This document shows positions 1 to 9,085 of a stretch of 31,459 nucleotides of DNA, piece after piece. Source of the stretch: Segatella salivae DSM 15606 (lineage in GTDB: Bacteria; Bacteroidota; Bacteroidia; Bacteroidales; Bacteroidaceae). The stretch is from positions 857,527 to 888,985 of the forward strand of contig NZ_GL629647.1 in assembly GCF_000185845.1 (NCBI RefSeq), read 5' to 3'. The first letter of the stretch is position 1, and each line of letters begins with the position of its first letter. Under the pieces are notes generated by a model. The model worked only from the letters and a program-made list of their open reading frames with translations, made no database searches and was not told where the DNA came from. Position numbers and translations under genes: made by a program.

Positions 1-3000
1 CCAATTCGGATTGCGCTAATTGGCTTCCTATTGCTACTTGTAGGGAATCTATCTGCGCAGACAATCAAGGGAACCGTGAGTGAGAAGTCTGGCGAACCGG
101 TCATCGGAGCGACGGTGATGGAAACTGGAAGTCACGGAAATGGTGTTATCACCGACCTTGAAGGAAACTTTGTTCTCACGTTGAAAGGGAACACAAAGAA
201 AATCACAGTATCTTATGTCGGCATGAAAACGCAGACATTAAGTGTTGCTGGAAAGACTACTGTTGACGTTGTTCTTGAAGATGAAGCCACGAGTTTGAAT
301 GACGTAGTTGTCATTGGTTATGGCTCTGTAAAGCGTAAAGACATCACAGGTTCAGTGTCTACAGTGGGTAGTGAAGCGCTTGCTTCGGTACCAGTTGCCT
401 CTGCTTCTGAAGCTTTAACAGGTAAATTAGCTGGTGTTCAGGTAAGCACCTCTGAAGGATCTCCTGATGCTACAGTGAAGATTCGTGTGCGTGGAGGTGG
501 TTCAATCACACAAAGCAATGCCCCACTCTTTATTGTTGACGGCTTCCCTGTTGACGATATTAGCAACATTCCGGCTACAGATATAGAGGATATCACCGTG
601 TTAAAGGATGCTTCTTCGACTGCAATCTATGGAAGTCGAGGTGCAAATGGTGTTATACTTGTTACTACAAAAAATGGTAAATCGGGTAAAGTGAATGTGA
701 GTTATAACACATATTACAGTTGGAAAAAGATTGCAAAGAAGATGAATGTGTTATCTCCTTCTGACTATGCTAAATGGCAATACGAGCTGGCTTTACTCAA
801 AAATGATAATAACCCAAGTAAAATCTCCTCTTATACAGATTATTTTGGCAATTATCAAGATATTGATTTGTACGACAATGTGAAAGGAAATGACTGGCAA
901 GATATGACATATGGGCGCATAGGTCATACCTACAACCATAACTTAAGCATTACAGGCGGTACAGAAAACATAAAGTATTCCTTCAGCTATGCACACATAA
1001 ATGACAAAGCTATCATGATAGGCTCTAACTTTAAGCGTGATAACTTCAGTCTGAAACTAAACACTAAACCTTCAAAAAGAACTACCATCGACTTGCAAGT
1101 ACGCTTTAGCGATACTAAAGTTCGAGGCGGAGGAGCTAATGATGCAAAGGGAAGTTACAATACAGATAAACGCTTAAAGGATGCTGTTATCTATCCCGTT
1201 ATTCCACTAAAAGGATTGGATGAGGCCAACACTTCATTCGATGATAGCGACATGAACATATTCGATCCTATCACTTCTGCAGCAGATAACGATGAAAAAA
1301 AGCAGAATAAGAATTTCAATATGGCTGGAGCTTTTGGCTGGGAAATTATGAAAAACCTCACGCTGAAAACTGAATTTGGATATGATTACTACACGATGTA
1401 TGATCAACGCTACTATGGTTTGACTTCATATCAAGCCAGAAACTATGCCGATCAAGCTTTCGCTGATCATCCATTAATTAGCCTTGACAACGATGTTCGT
1501 GAGAGATTCCGTAATACAAACACAATAAATTACGACTTCAAGAACCTCATTAAGAACAAAGATCACAGCCTAAACATATTACTTGGACATGAATATATCA
1601 TCACAAAAGAACATGAGAACATCAATCAAATTGTAGGCTTCCCCAAGACATACGATGCCGCAACAGCATGGCGTTTGTCTTCACAAGGCACAGCTTCTGG
1701 TACAAGTGACTTCTATTCTCCAGACGATAAACTCCTCTCTTTCTTCTCCCGTGCGAACTATAGCTATAAAGATAAGTACTTAGCGAGCGTCACTTTCCGC
1801 GCTGATGCCTCTTCAAAGTTCTCTAAAGAAAACCGTTGGGGCTACTTCCCTTCAGCCGCTTTAGCATGGAGAATCACGAGTGAAAAGTTCATGAATAGCA
1901 CGAAAAAGTGGCTTGATGACCTTAAACTCCGCTTGAGTTTTGGTACAGCTGGTAACAACAATATACCCTCCGGACAACTCATTCAGGAGTATATGACCTA
2001 CTCAGCTACGTCATCTCAGCGTACTTGGGTGAATGGTTTTACGACCTTGTTAAGGCCATCTAACTTCATGGCTAACCCCAATTTGAAGTGGGAAACAACG
2101 ATAACTCGCAACATAGGATTAGACTGGACATTGTTCAATGGCAAGCTAAATGGAAGCTTTGAGTTCTATAAGAATACCACAAAAGACCTGCTAATAGCCT
2201 TCCCTGTGTCTGGAACTGGCTACGAATTCCAGTATAGGAATCTCGGAAAAACACAGAATTCAGGCTTTGAAACGACGTTCACTTGGCACGTTGTTAATAA
2301 GAGAAATTGGGGTATTGACCTAAGCGGTAATATCAATTTCAACCGAAACAAGATTATACAACTTGGCATAAAGGACTACTATAACGATACACATTGGGCA
2401 TCAAGTGAAATCGATCCCGAGTTTGTTGTAGCCGTTGGAGGCCGTGTTGGTGAAATCGTTGGTTATCAAAATGCTGGCCGTTACGAGGTTTCTGACTTCA
2501 CAGGATATAATGCATCGACTGACAAGTGGACATTGAAAGATGGTGTTGATGATGCAACCGCTATTATAGGAAAACTTCGTCCAGGTGCTTTGAAACTAAA
2601 AGATCAAGATGGTGACCATAAGGTTACAGCGAGTGATAAAGTAAAAATAGGTGATGTCACACCCGATTGCTTTGGTGGTTTCAACATCAATGCACGCGTT
2701 TACAACTTTGATTTGTCTGCACAGTTCAATTATTCTATTGGTAACCAGGAATACAATGCCAACAAAATAGAATATACAACAACTGGAAAATACATCTACC
2801 GAAACATGATTGATGTGATGAAAGAAGGCAAACGATGGACCAATCTGGACCCAGAAACAGGCCTATTATCTAATGATCCAGACCGTCTTGCTAAGCTAAA
2901 TGAGCATACAACGATGTGGTCTCCCTATATGTCTAAAATGGTTTTAACTGATTGGGCAATAGAAGATGCATCATTCTTACGCTTGAATACGCTTACCATT

Positions 3001-3213
3001 GGTTACACCTTACCTAACCATCTGACGCATCGTGTTGGCATAAACAGCCTTCGTGTTTATTGCACTGGCTATAATCTGTTTACTATAACAGGTTATTCGG
3101 GTTTCGATCCTGAAGCAGATACCTTCAGAAAGACAGCGCTTACACCAAACGTAGACTATTCAGCTTATCCAAAGAGTCGTTCATTTGTTATCGGCTTAAA
3201 TCTCAATTTCTAA
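1..3213 (+). CDS. SusC/RagA-family TonB-dependent outer-membrane transporter (5' partial)
   Basis: This is an outer-membrane beta-barrel that imports oligosaccharides captured by its SusD partner, powered by TonB. The reading frame is open from base 1. The first visible residues are a hydrophobic signal-peptide core ending in LSAQ, so only the extreme N-terminus lies outside the window, and the TTG at 31 is inside the signal peptide and not a start. Next come a carboxypeptidase-D regulatory-like domain (about residues 22-95 of the visible frame, with GEPVIGATV), the SusC signature around DVVVIGYGSVKRKDITGS, a plug domain (about 105-230, with IRVRGGG and SRGANGVILVTTK), and a long barrel ending in an aromatic-rich strand (FVIGLNLNF). 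The SusD gene follows after 10 bases. The family is certain. The substrate cannot be read from this gene, but the downstream beta-helix lipoprotein hints at pectin. Confidence 0.96.
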   Translation, partial: PIRIALIGFLLLLVGNLSAQTIKGTVSEKSGEPVIGATVMETGSHGNGVITDLEGNFVLTLKGNTKKITVSYVGMKTQTLSVAGKTTVDVVLEDEATSLNDVVVIGYGSVKRKDITGSVSTVGSEALASVPVASASEALTGKLAGVQVSTSEGSPDATVKIRVRGGGSITQSNAPLFIVDGFPVDDISNIPATDIEDITVLKDASSTAIYGSRGANGVILVTTKNGKSGKVNVSYNTYYSWKKIAKKMNVLSPSDYAKWQYELALLKNDNNPSKISSYTDYFGNYQDIDLYDNVKGNDWQDMTYGRIGHTYNHNLSITGGTENIKYSFSYAHINDKAIMIGSNFKRDNFSLKLNTKPSKRTTIDLQVRFSDTKVRGGGANDAKGSYNTDKRLKDAVIYPVIPLKGLDEANTSFDDSDMNIFDPITSAADNDEKKQNKNFNMAGAFGWEIMKNLTLKTEFGYDYYTMYDQRYYGLTSYQARNYADQAFADHPLISLDNDVRERFRNTNTINYDFKNLIKNKDHSLNILLGHEYIITKEHENINQIVGFPKTYDAATAWRLSSQGTASGTSDFYSPDDKLLSFFSRANYSYKDKYLASVTFRADASSKFSKENRWGYFPSAALAWRITSEKFMNSTKKWLDDLKLRLSFGTAGNNNIPSGQLIQEYMTYSATSSQRTWVNGFTTLLRPSNFMANPNLKWETTITRNIGLDWTLFNGKLNGSFEFYKNTTKDLLIAFPVSGTGYEFQYRNLGKTQNSGFETTFTWHVVNKRNWGIDLSGNINFNRNKIIQLGIKDYYNDTHWASSEIDPEFVVAVGGRVGEIVGYQNAGRYEVSDFTGYNASTDKWTLKDGVDDATAIIGKLRPGALKLKDQDGDHKVTASDKVKIGDVTPDCFGGFNINARVYNFDLSAQFNYSIGNQEYNANKIEYTTTGKYIYRNMIDVMKEGKRWTNLDPETGLLSNDPDRLAKLNEHTTMWSPYMSKMVLTDWAIEDASFLRLNTLTIGYTLPNHLTHRVGINSLRVYCTGYNLFTITGYSGFDPEADTFRKTALTPNVDYSAYPKSRSFVIGLNLNF

Positions 3214-3223
3214 ACGAATCTCT

Positions 3224-5059
3224 ATGAAAAGATATATCAATTACACATTATTGTCGGTTGTGCTTACAGGCATTACATTCTCTTCTTGCAATTTAGATGC
3301 CCCCACACAATCATCACTTGATGAATCAACGACATTCTCTACATACGCTCTTGCAGAAGCCGAGCTCATGTCAGTAAACGTTTCTTTCGGCGAAACTAAC
3401 TCCTATCGAGGTCGCTTTTTGCCTTATTATGGCCTCAATAATGATGTGGAAGTAGGAAGTGGAACGCCGCCATCCAAGTCCAATGCTACAAACGAAAAGC
3501 AAAGCCTTTGGAACTTTGATACACCGGCAAATAATTCATTAATGAATACCGATAATAACGCTTATTCTAAGTTTTACGAGGGAATTGAGCGTGCAAACCT
3601 TGCAATTGCCGGTATCAGAAAGTACGGAAACATAGACAAAAACCCTGATATGGCACAGCTGTTGGGTGAAGCTTTAACGCTAAGAGCAGTCATTTATACC
3701 GACTTAACAAAGGCTTGGGGTGACGTGCCTGCTCGCTTTTCACCAAACAACAACGATAACATCTATTTGCCACGCACAAACCGTGACTCCATCTATAAGG
3801 TGCTTTTAAGCGATCTAAAAGAGGCAGAACGTTATTGTTATTGGCCAAATCAGAATGCAATTACAAAGACAACAGAACGCGTAAGCAAGAGCTTTGTGAA
3901 GGCTTTACGTGCCAGAATCGCTCTTTATGCAGGTGGATATGGCCTACATGGTGATGGATATCGCCTTTCAAAAGACCCAGAACTGGCTCCTGAAAAGATG
4001 TATGAGATTGCACGCAAAGAATGTGAAGACGTCATCAACTCTGGCAAAAATGAACTTGGTTCATTCAAAGAGAACTTCACAAAACTTTGCCAAGACAACG
4101 TCACAGCAGGCGGAGAGAGTCTTTGGGAAATACCATTCTCAGCAGGACGCGGCCGTGTTCTCTATACATTGGGTGTCAAACATAATGCTAAAGACCAATA
4201 TACGGGACAGGCACAAGGTGGTGTAAATGGCCCCACTCCTACCCTTTACTACGATTATGACACAGAAGATGTGCGCCGAGATATTACTTGTGTGCCTTAC
4301 GAATGGGGTAAAGATCTTGACAGTAAGGGTAAAGCGTCAGTGCAGTTAAGGTCTATCAATAAATGGTGCTTTGGCAAATTACGCTATGAATGGATGAATC
4401 GCATCGTCACTTCTACTAATGACGATGGTATCAACTGGCAGTATATGCGGCTTGCCGATGTTTATTTGATGGCAGCAGAAGCCGAGAATGCACTTGGAAA
4501 TACAGCGAAAGCATGGACCTATATGGAACCCGTTCTTGCACGAGTACTTCCTTCTGCCAAGGTAATGGCACTCAAAACAAAGTACACAGCAAGTAAGAAT
4601 GCATTCTTTGAAGGCATTGTTGAGCAACGTGCTTTGGAGTTCGCAGGCGAGTCATTACGCAAGGCTGACCTCGTTAGATGGGGCATTATCGACAGCAAAA
4701 TGGCTGAAGAGGTTGAAAAACTCAACGCACTTTCCAACCGCACCGGACGTTATGCAGGCCTGCCTGATAAGGTTTATATCAATGCCACTACCGATGCAAA
4801 TAACATCCAAGTCTATGGACTTAATAAGGGAGAAGATAATAACACCAAGATACAGGAACTGAAAAATGCCGGTTGGACATCCAAAAACTGGTTCGTAGAT
4901 AATAAGACTGGTCTCAATCTTCTTACCGAAGACTACATCCAAGGCTTATATGTTGTCAAACCAAGCACCCATTGTCTATGGCCCATCTGGCAAACATTCA
5001 TCAACAATAGCAATGGAATGCTCAATAATAATGGCATCTATGGCCAATTGTCTGACTAA
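3224..5059 (+). CDS. SusD/RagB-family glycan-binding lipoprotein
   Basis: This 611-residue surface lipoprotein should form the lid of the SusC transporter and bind the incoming glycan. The signal peptide ends in a lipobox with the lipidated cysteine at residue 22 (FSSC). The body has the tetratricopeptide-like SusD fold: the segment LLGEALTLRAVIYTDLTKAWGD (about residues 145-167) is a typical first helical repeat, WQYMRLADVYLMAAEAENAL is the usual later helix, and EQRALEFAGESLRKADLVRWG is the family hallmark near the C-terminus. The C-terminal part keeps an LWPI motif followed by an Asn-rich loop, as in most SusD proteins. It lies 10 bases after the SusC stop and 14 bases before the next lipoprotein gene, so the three genes are very likely one transcript. 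Confidence 0.95.
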   Translation: MKRYINYTLLSVVLTGITFSSCNLDAPTQSSLDESTTFSTYALAEAELMSVNVSFGETNSYRGRFLPYYGLNNDVEVGSGTPPSKSNATNEKQSLWNFDTPANNSLMNTDNNAYSKFYEGIERANLAIAGIRKYGNIDKNPDMAQLLGEALTLRAVIYTDLTKAWGDVPARFSPNNNDNIYLPRTNRDSIYKVLLSDLKEAERYCYWPNQNAITKTTERVSKSFVKALRARIALYAGGYGLHGDGYRLSKDPELAPEKMYEIARKECEDVINSGKNELGSFKENFTKLCQDNVTAGGESLWEIPFSAGRGRVLYTLGVKHNAKDQYTGQAQGGVNGPTPTLYYDYDTEDVRRDITCVPYEWGKDLDSKGKASVQLRSINKWCFGKLRYEWMNRIVTSTNDDGINWQYMRLADVYLMAAEAENALGNTAKAWTYMEPVLARVLPSAKVMALKTKYTASKNAFFEGIVEQRALEFAGESLRKADLVRWGIIDSKMAEEVEKLNALSNRTGRYAGLPDKVYINATTDANNIQVYGLNKGEDNNTKIQELKNAGWTSKNWFVDNKTGLNLLTEDYIQGLYVVKPSTHCLWPIWQTFINNSNGMLNNNGIYGQLSD

Positions 5060-5073
5060 TAACAAGAAACAAA

Positions 5074-6696
5074 ATGAAAACAAATCATATCATCACCACA
5101 TGTTTGTTAGGCCTTTCTTTTGGCCTAACAGCCTGTGAAAGTCCTATGGAGGAGATTAAGAATATCATCTTCGATAGAGCATTCTCTCCTATAGATCTCG
5201 AAGCAAAAAACATCGGAGAAAGTAATGCAACCCTAAATTGGACAGCCTTATCAGGCGTGAAAAACTATCAGATTGAAGTCTATGCAGACGATAGTCTCAC
5301 GTTTACTGGCAAGCCAACGCTTACCTTAAAAGTCAATAATCCAACGGTTAAGTTAGAGAATCTTGTATATGATACAAAATATTCTGCACGCGTAATGGCC
5401 CTTGATAGCGCTGATGTTTCACGCAATTCTAAGTGGAGTGAGGTCTATTTCCGCACCAGTGCACAACAGATTCTCACCTCATTCTCGCTTGAAGATGTTG
5501 GTGATAGAGATGTCGTTGCCCATTGGCCAGCAGGCGAAGAGGTTGATAACATCACCGTGTTTAACAAGACAACTGGCAATAAAGTAACTCAATACACACT
5601 GACAGAAAGTGACAAAACTAATGGTCGTGCGCATGTAACAGGACTGCAACCCGAAACAGATTACACGCTCAAACTATATCGAAATGGCAAAGAACGCGGT
5701 TCAAAAAGCTTCAAAACCATTATTGATCTCGCGGGCGCAACTATCGTTCGCTCTACTGACAACTTTAGTGAGATGTTAGAAAATGCCACAGCTAATCAGG
5801 TGTTTGCCTTGTATAATGGTACCTATAAGATTAGTGGTGGGTCTGGAGAAGATGGCGCAGGTAGTGCCGTTATCAATAAAGATATCGTCATTAAGGGTAT
5901 ATATCAGACTGCAAAACCAAAGATTCAGGGACGCTTCCAATTGGAGAATGGAGCAGGATTAACATTAACCAACGTCGTTGTTGATGGCACAAAGAATGCT
6001 TCTAACGACCAGTTCTTCAATTATAAGACGGCAACTAACTACAAGAAACTCGACATAAATAATTGTGAGTTCTATGGAGCCGTTTCGTCAGGTACAGTGA
6101 TGAAGGGTTTCTATTATATTAATGTAGGTGCTACAATCGAAGCCATCAATATTCAAAACTCATTCATCCACGACATCGTTTGTGATGGAGGAGACCTCTT
6201 TGACTGCCGAAAAGGCTATATAAAGAGCTTGAATATCAACAACAACGTTATCTATAATTGCGCTACTGAGCGTGATTTCATACGCTATGATGATGCTTCT
6301 AACAGCTTTGGCAACCCCATTCCAGAGATCAATATCACACAAAACACGATTGATAATTGTATGAATGACGCCAATGGTAAACGTATCCTCTATGTGCGGT
6401 TTAATGGAAAGAAAGGTGGTCAACGAATCAAAGTAGCCAATAATCTCATTACCAATACGAAGGCGGTATACACAAATCAGGCTACAACCTCTACGCCTGA
6501 ATACCGCAACAACTATTATTTTAACTGCAATAATGCCAACATTTTTGCAGCAAGCGACAAAGATAATAGCCTCTATTGGAATGGAGATGTTTCTGGCAAG
6601 AACGGCGATAATCCCAACTATCAGAATCCAGCGAAGGGTCAGTTCACTGTGATGAACAAAGACATTAGCAAGTTGAAAGTGGGTGCACAGCGATAA
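5074..6696 (+). CDS. Fibronectin-III / parallel beta-helix lipoprotein (DUF4957/DUF5123-like)
   Basis: This is a 540-residue predicted lipoprotein (lipobox LTAC, Cys21). Residues about 36-128 form a fibronectin type III domain (SPIDLEAKNI, LNWTALSGVKNYQIEV, DTKYSARVMAL). Residues about 134-215 look like a second, degenerate one (LQPETDYTLKLYRNG). From about 222 to the end the chain has the Asn-rich repeats of a right-handed beta-helix (INKDIVIKGIY, LTLTNVVVDGT, LNINNNVIYNC), matching the DUF4957/DUF5123 architecture. From memory, such proteins sit beside SusC/SusD pairs in pectin loci of Bacteroides, near pectate lyases, so a surface glycan-binding role on homogalacturonan-type material is plausible. 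No lyase catalytic site is evident to me, so binding is more likely than cleavage. It is the last gene of the locus, and a hairpin terminator follows within 30 bases. Confidence 0.85.
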   Translation: MKTNHIITTCLLGLSFGLTACESPMEEIKNIIFDRAFSPIDLEAKNIGESNATLNWTALSGVKNYQIEVYADDSLTFTGKPTLTLKVNNPTVKLENLVYDTKYSARVMALDSADVSRNSKWSEVYFRTSAQQILTSFSLEDVGDRDVVAHWPAGEEVDNITVFNKTTGNKVTQYTLTESDKTNGRAHVTGLQPETDYTLKLYRNGKERGSKSFKTIIDLAGATIVRSTDNFSEMLENATANQVFALYNGTYKISGGSGEDGAGSAVINKDIVIKGIYQTAKPKIQGRFQLENGAGLTLTNVVVDGTKNASNDQFFNYKTATNYKKLDINNCEFYGAVSSGTVMKGFYYINVGATIEAINIQNSFIHDIVCDGGDLFDCRKGYIKSLNINNNVIYNCATERDFIRYDDASNSFGNPIPEINITQNTIDNCMNDANGKRILYVRFNGKKGGQRIKVANNLITNTKAVYTNQATTSTPEYRNNYYFNCNNANIFAASDKDNSLYWNGDVSGKNGDNPNYQNPAKGQFTVMNKDISKLKVGAQR

Positions 6697-6724
6697 GATT
6701 CGACACATTTCAAATCAAATTAAA

Positions 6725-6766
6725 TACAAAAGGCAGTCCATGCGAGGACTGCCTTTTGTATTTCTC
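6725..6766 (+). terminator. Intrinsic terminator closing the SusC/SusD operon
   Basis: A perfect 15-bp inverted repeat (6725-6739 with 6746-6760, core AAAGGCAGTCC) flanks a 6-base loop, and the descending arm runs into a T-rich tract. It begins 28 bases after the stop codon of the beta-helix lipoprotein. Because the A-rich left arm mirrors the T-rich right arm, it could work in both directions, but no minus-strand gene reads towards it. Confidence 0.85.
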
Positions 6767-7173
6767 ATGATGAGTGGAATGTAAATGGGAAACAACAATG
6801 AGAGAATAAGAAAATATTTTCAGCCATTTTAATGCGTGAAACCATTCATTTTACTTCATCATTTGACGCATATCACGCCATAAAATGACACACTTTGTAA
6901 AACACCTCCTATACTATTGATTACCAACAAGCTACATCTATACGACAAACCGAGCCCAACAAAACTTACAAATGCCCCTGCAATAGCCTCCCCATAGGCC
7001 TTATCAAACCAACGCTTAGCTATAACTTTTTAACAAATTTGCATAGAAAACTTCGATAAAAGCTTAAGAGAAACTACGTCTTTCCTACTTAACCTATAAC
7101 ACATAAAATACAACCAATCTTGCGAAATAACGAAAAAAAAATGATAAAGAAAGAATATCTATGAAATTATTTG
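6767..7173. other. Gene-free stretch with one dispersed repeat copy
   Basis: No credible coding frame is visible in this AT-rich stretch between the polysaccharide locus and the kinase/lrgAB operon. Its one recognisable element is a 48-base motif at 6857-6904 that recurs in imperfect form at 27501-27553. A 15-codon frame starting at 7161 lies across the predicted promoter and is not counted as a gene. Confidence 0.6.
6857..6904 (+). repeat. Dispersed intergenic repeat, copy A
   Basis: The 48 bases begin CATCATTTGACGCATATCAC and end TTTGTAAAACA. The first 33 bases match copy B (27501-27533) at 27 positions, including an identical ATAAAATGAC block, and both copies end in TGTAAAACA. Both lie in non-coding DNA. 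A looser assembly of the same short modules (TTTTAC, ATTTGACG, GTGAAA) occurs near 17987-18018. Confidence 0.55.
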
Positions 7174-7181
7174 TAATTTTG
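7174..7181 (+). promoter_or_regulatory. Bacteroidota -7 element for the kinase-lrgAB operon
   Basis: TAATTTTG fits the Bacteroidota -7 consensus TAnnTTTG and would start transcription around 7188, leaving a leader of about 27 bases before the ATG at 7215. I do not see a TTTG at the expected -33 distance, so the call rests on one element. Confidence 0.4.
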
Positions 7182-7214
7182 CAATGTCAAGATAACAATA
7201 TAAAGTAAAATCCT

Positions 7215-7790
7215 ATGATAATAACGATTGCACGACAATGCGGCTGTGGCGCGTTACACATTGGCGAACAGCTGTCTGCTTTCTATGGTATTCCATTCTA
7301 TACCCGCAAGAATCTATTAGAGATGGCACGTCAAAAAGGAGTCTTAGAAGAGATGGATGACTTCTTTGAAGAGCGCCCAGTAGACGAACTTATGTTTGCA
7401 ATCTCTCAGTTTGATGACGAACCTAAGGTTGCAAATTGTAAGGCGTTTGAGATTCTTTACGATTTAATTGGTTCGCAAGATTGTATTATCATCGGCCGAT
7501 GTGGTAACTATATATTCAGAAATCGCAAAGATCTTGTATCCATATTCCTAAAAGGTAGTCTTCAAGGTCGCATCTCTGCAATTGTAAAAGAGGAGCATAT
7601 CAGTCATGAAGAAGCCAAGCAATTTGTGCATGATTTGGATGAAAGCAGAGTGCGTTATCATAAGTATTACACAGGGATGAAATGGGGAGAAGCCAACGAT
7701 TACGACCTATGTTTCGACAGTATACGCTTGGGTACGGAGAACTCTGCAGACTTTATAGAACAATATATACGTGAGATTAATCTAAAGTAA
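7215..7790 (+). CDS. Cytidylate-kinase-like family protein
   Basis: This 191-residue cytosolic protein resembles the cytidylate-kinase-like family (PF13189 type), a branch of nucleoside-monophosphate kinases whose true substrates are mostly unknown. The opening ITIARQCGCGALHIGEQLSA corresponds to the family's ITIxRxxGSGGxxIxxxLA, a glycine-rich loop without the classical GKS/T lysine. IPFYTRKNLLEMA follows, as is typical. IIIGRCGNYIFRNRKDLVSIFL (about residues 95-116) matches the usual IIxGRxxxxxL core, and ESRVRYHKYYTGMKWGEANDYDLCFDS is the typical lid and C-terminal region. The lrgA-like gene begins 10 bases after the stop, so the three genes look co-transcribed. Family membership is firm, the reaction is not. 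Confidence 0.85.
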   Translation: MIITIARQCGCGALHIGEQLSAFYGIPFYTRKNLLEMARQKGVLEEMDDFFEERPVDELMFAISQFDDEPKVANCKAFEILYDLIGSQDCIIIGRCGNYIFRNRKDLVSIFLKGSLQGRISAIVKEEHISHEEAKQFVHDLDESRVRYHKYYTGMKWGEANDYDLCFDSIRLGTENSADFIEQYIREINLK

Positions 7791-7800
7791 ACGTGCAAAG

Positions 7801-8169
7801 ATGAAGTTCATCAAACAATTTATCATCATCATCGCATTCACATTTATTGGAGAGCTTTTGCATTTTCTGATTCCATTGCCCATCCCTGCCAGCATCTACG
7901 GCATTGTGTTGCTCTTTATTGCGCTATTGATGAAATGGGTAAAAGTAAATGATGTGCGCGAAACAAGCATCTTTTTAATAGCTATTATGCCAGTGATGTT
8001 CATTCCGGCAGCTGTCGGTTTGATTGATTCTTGGGCTGAAATACGTTCAAATCTCCTGCAATACGTTGTTGTAACTACTGTGAGTACGTTCACGGTTATG
8101 GGCGCAGCGGGCTATGTTACCCAACGAATCATTCGTAGAAATAAGAAAGAAAAGAAAGCTACAAAATAG
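7801..8169 (+). CDS. lrgA: CidA/LrgA-family membrane protein
   Basis: This 122-residue integral membrane protein of the LrgA/CidA family was described first as holin-like modulators of murein hydrolase export and more recently linked to export or uptake of small acids such as pyruvate. It shows four hydrophobic segments (about 4-22, 27-44, 57-77, 85-108), the family motif IPLPIPASIYGIVLLFIALL, and a Lys/Arg-rich cytoplasmic tail. It sits 10 bases after the kinase-like gene and 15 bases before its LrgB partner. The LrgA/LrgB pairing is the strongest support for the name. Confidence 0.9.
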   Translation: MKFIKQFIIIIAFTFIGELLHFLIPLPIPASIYGIVLLFIALLMKWVKVNDVRETSIFLIAIMPVMFIPAAVGLIDSWAEIRSNLLQYVVVTTVSTFTVMGAAGYVTQRIIRRNKKEKKATK

Positions 8170-8184
8170 GATAACAATAATAAT

Positions 8185-8868
8185 ATGCTAACAGATTCGA
8201 TTTATTTCGGCGTATTAATCAGCCTTGGTTCATACGTAATAGGTATGTATCTCAGGAAAAAGACGGGATGGAGTTTCATGAATCCTCTACTGATTGCAAT
8301 CATTTTAGTCATTGCCTGCTTGCTTTTGACCGGCGTAAGTTATGAAGATTATAACGTAGATTCAAACTGGTTGAGTTACCTTCTCACACCAGCAACAATA
8401 TGTCTTGCCGTGCCATTGTATCAACAAGTGGAGCTTTTGAAGAAGAATTATAAGGCAATTATATTGGGTATTACGGCTGGAGTGGCGTCGAGTTTACTAA
8501 CAGTTTTGCTCCTCGCCCTACTCTTTCGATTTGATCATGCCACGTATGCAACCTTCCTCCCTAAGTCCATAACGACTGCTATTGGCATGGGCGTTTCAGA
8601 GGAATTAGGTGGTTATGTATCGGTTACAGTGGTAGTAATCATTGTGTCAGGTGTATTGGGTAACATCTTCGCGGAGAAGTTTTTATCACTCCTTAAGATA
8701 GAGGAACCCATTGCAAAAGGTATCGCAATAGGAAGTGCTTCGCATGCAATTGGTACTGCAAAAGCTATGGAAATCGGAACCATTGAAGGCGCTACGAGCG
8801 GTCTTTCGATTGTTGTCAGCGGTATATTGACGGTAATTGGTGCCTCATTATTTGCATTAATCATGTAA
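8185..8868 (+). CDS. lrgB: LrgB-family membrane protein
   Basis: This 227-residue multi-pass membrane protein is the usual partner of LrgA. It has six or seven hydrophobic stretches, the family motif LPKSITTAIGMGVSEELGG (about residues 125-143), and IAIGSASHAIGTAKAMEIG further on, which is the LrgB hallmark. With LrgA it is thought to act in the inner membrane, either in control of murein hydrolases or as a small-acid transporter. It is the last gene of the operon. A long hairpin begins 18 bases beyond the stop and a GC-rich terminator lies about 155 bases beyond it. Confidence 0.92.
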   Translation: MLTDSIYFGVLISLGSYVIGMYLRKKTGWSFMNPLLIAIILVIACLLLTGVSYEDYNVDSNWLSYLLTPATICLAVPLYQQVELLKKNYKAIILGITAGVASSLLTVLLLALLFRFDHATYATFLPKSITTAIGMGVSEELGGYVSVTVVVIIVSGVLGNIFAEKFLSLLKIEEPIAKGIAIGSASHAIGTAKAMEIGTIEGATSGLSIVVSGILTVIGASLFALIM

Positions 8869-8886
8869 ATGTTACTTGACTTTTGG

Positions 8887-8926
8887 CATAAATAAGTTTG
8901 GATTGTTGACAATCCCCTTATTTATG
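8887..8926 (+). other. Hairpin in the 3' region of lrgB
   Basis: CATAAATAAG (8887-8896) pairs perfectly with CTTATTTATG (8917-8926), and inside it GATTGT (8901-8906) pairs with ACAATC (8909-8914). No T-run follows, so it is not a textbook terminator. It could protect the 3' end of the lrgAB transcript. Confidence 0.45.
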
Positions 8927-9022
8927 ATAGACTATCGACACACGTATTTTGAACACAAAGCTGTGCTATCATCAGCAACACTGACTTAGATTATATCATA
9001 AAGAGAAATTAGTTATACAAAC

Positions 9023-9058
9023 AAAAGCGCTCGGCGGACAACCACCGAGCGCTTTTAT
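9023..9058. terminator. Bidirectional terminator between lrgB and the glycogen operon
   Basis: A 12-bp perfect stem (AAAAGCGCTCGG at 9023-9034 with its complement at 9045-9056) ends in TTTT on both strands. It lies between convergent genes, so it can end both the lrgAB transcript and the glycogen operon. Confidence 0.85.
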
Positions 9059-9085
9059 ATGATGTAGTTAAATTGTGATAACTAC

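Noticed and set aside
6160..6708. Minus-strand frame of 182 codons antisense to the beta-helix lipoprotein gene
   Set aside because: It lies wholly opposite a well-supported gene, its product has no recognisable motif, and it ends without promoter or operon context. Repetitive Asn/Ile codons of the beta-helix gene explain the open antisense frame.
7161..7208. 15-codon frame before the cytidylate-kinase-like gene
   Set aside because: It overlaps the predicted -7 element, so it would not be in the transcript. It has no other support.
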